Assembly: GCA_045593785.1 (NCBI GenBank)
Contig: JAZNXH010000017.1
Coordinates: 1 to 23,566 of the forward strand
Direction: 5' to 3'
DNA: 23,566 nt
DNA from: SZUA-448 sp045593785
GTDB taxonomy: Bacteria > Bacillota > Clostridia > Lachnospirales > Lachnospiraceae
Below the pieces are notes generated by a model. The model searched no databases, was not told the origin of the DNA, and was given only the letters and a program-made list of their open reading frames with translations. A program made the position numbers and the translations under genes. Positions 23,104 through 23,566 of the stretch are shown in pieces; the first letter of the stretch is position 1, and every line of letters begins with the position of its first letter.

Positions 23104-23566
23104 ATGGAAAAGTCAATTGTTATTGCTGATATCACAAAAGTGTTTGGCGAGAAAACAGTACTCGACAGGATTAACCTGGAAATCAAAAGAGGCGAAATTT
23201 TCGGATTGCTGGGTCCGTCGGGTGCGGGAAAGACTACTTTGATTAAAATTCTTACAGGGCAGTTAAAAGCAGAACAGGGGAATTCAATTATCAATGGTGT
23301 GGATTCTCAGAAACTTACGGGCAAAGATTACAGCGGATTTGGAATAATGATGGATAATTTTGGCGTATACGAACGTCTGAGCTGCTTTGACAATCTGAAG
23401 ATATTTGCAAGAATTTATCAGATTAATAATGATAAAATAAATGAGGCACTGGAAGCAGTGGGGCTTTCTGATGCAAGAAAGACAGCGGCGTCTGACCTTT
23501 CGAAGGGAATGAGGAGTCGTCTTCGACTTGCCAGAGTATTTATGATCAATCCGGAGATTCTTTTTT
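23104..23566 (+). CDS. ABC transporter ATP-binding protein (5' part, cut by window end)
   Basis: The first 154 residues are visible and remain open at the window edge. The Walker A motif is GPSGAGKT (about 37-44), and the signature region is SDLSKGMRSRLRLARVF, a variant of LSGGQ. The Q-loop position reads GIMMDNFGVYERLSCFDNL, with Asp where Gln is usual. This resembles ATPases of drug, bacteriocin or multidrug-export type systems rather than sugar importers. The family energises transport with a membrane permease, which should lie just downstream outside the window. ATG 23104 has AGGAGG at good spacing. The substrate is unknown. The terminator at 22950 separates it from GH120. Confidence 0.88.
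   Translation, partial: MEKSIVIADITKVFGEKTVLDRINLEIKRGEIFGLLGPSGAGKTTLIKILTGQLKAEQGNSIINGVDSQKLTGKDYSGFGIMMDNFGVYERLSCFDNLKIFARIYQINNDKINEALEAVGLSDARKTAASDLSKGMRSRLRLARVFMINPEILF

Overview
The window looks like chromosomal DNA from a Gram-positive, low-to-moderate GC Clostridia, most likely a gut or rumen Lachnospiraceae-type bacterium. This rests on strong AGGAGG-type ribosome binding sites, U-tailed hairpin terminators, extended -10 promoters, a lipobox lipoprotein and the Firmicutes flavour of the enzymes. No rRNA, tRNA, insertion sequence, CRISPR array or phage gene was seen. The theme is intracellular breakdown of plant or microbial heteroglycans.

Region 1 (1-630) holds the tail of an unrecognised gene, a terminator and an extended -10 promoter. 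Region 2 (631-11427) is a seven-gene co-directional cluster closed by a terminator at 11524-11566. Its genes are a GH106-like glycosidase, a D-lyxose/D-mannose isomerase, a PfkB fructokinase, a GH2 beta-mannosidase, a HAD phosphatase, an IlvD/Edd-family sugar-acid dehydratase and a DapA-family aldolase. The simplest reading is that mannose released by GH2 is isomerised to fructose and phosphorylated to fructose-6-phosphate. In parallel, a sugar acid would be dehydrated and cleaved to pyruvate plus an aldehyde.

Region 3 (11631-13741) is a single-gene unit for a PAS / degenerate GGDEF / EAL / PAS protein, probably a cyclic-di-GMP phosphodiesterase. Region 4 (13802-17340) is a GH3 beta-glucosidase followed 30 bases later by a PlsC-like acyltransferase carrying a zinc ribbon, ending in a bidirectional terminator. 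Region 5 (17348-19090, minus strand) is a CotH-kinase-like lipoprotein, divergent from a translationally coupled pyroglutamyl-peptidase and PfkB kinase pair (19279-20807). Region 6 (20838-22987) is a GH120 beta-xylosidase gene with its own promoter/operator and terminator. Region 7 (23018-23566) is the start of an ABC transporter ATPase gene cut by the window end.

All four glycosidases lack signal peptides, so oligosaccharides must be imported first. No sugar transporter, secreted depolymerase or transcriptional regulator lies in the window. Functions come from motif recognition and remembered family features; no database search was run.
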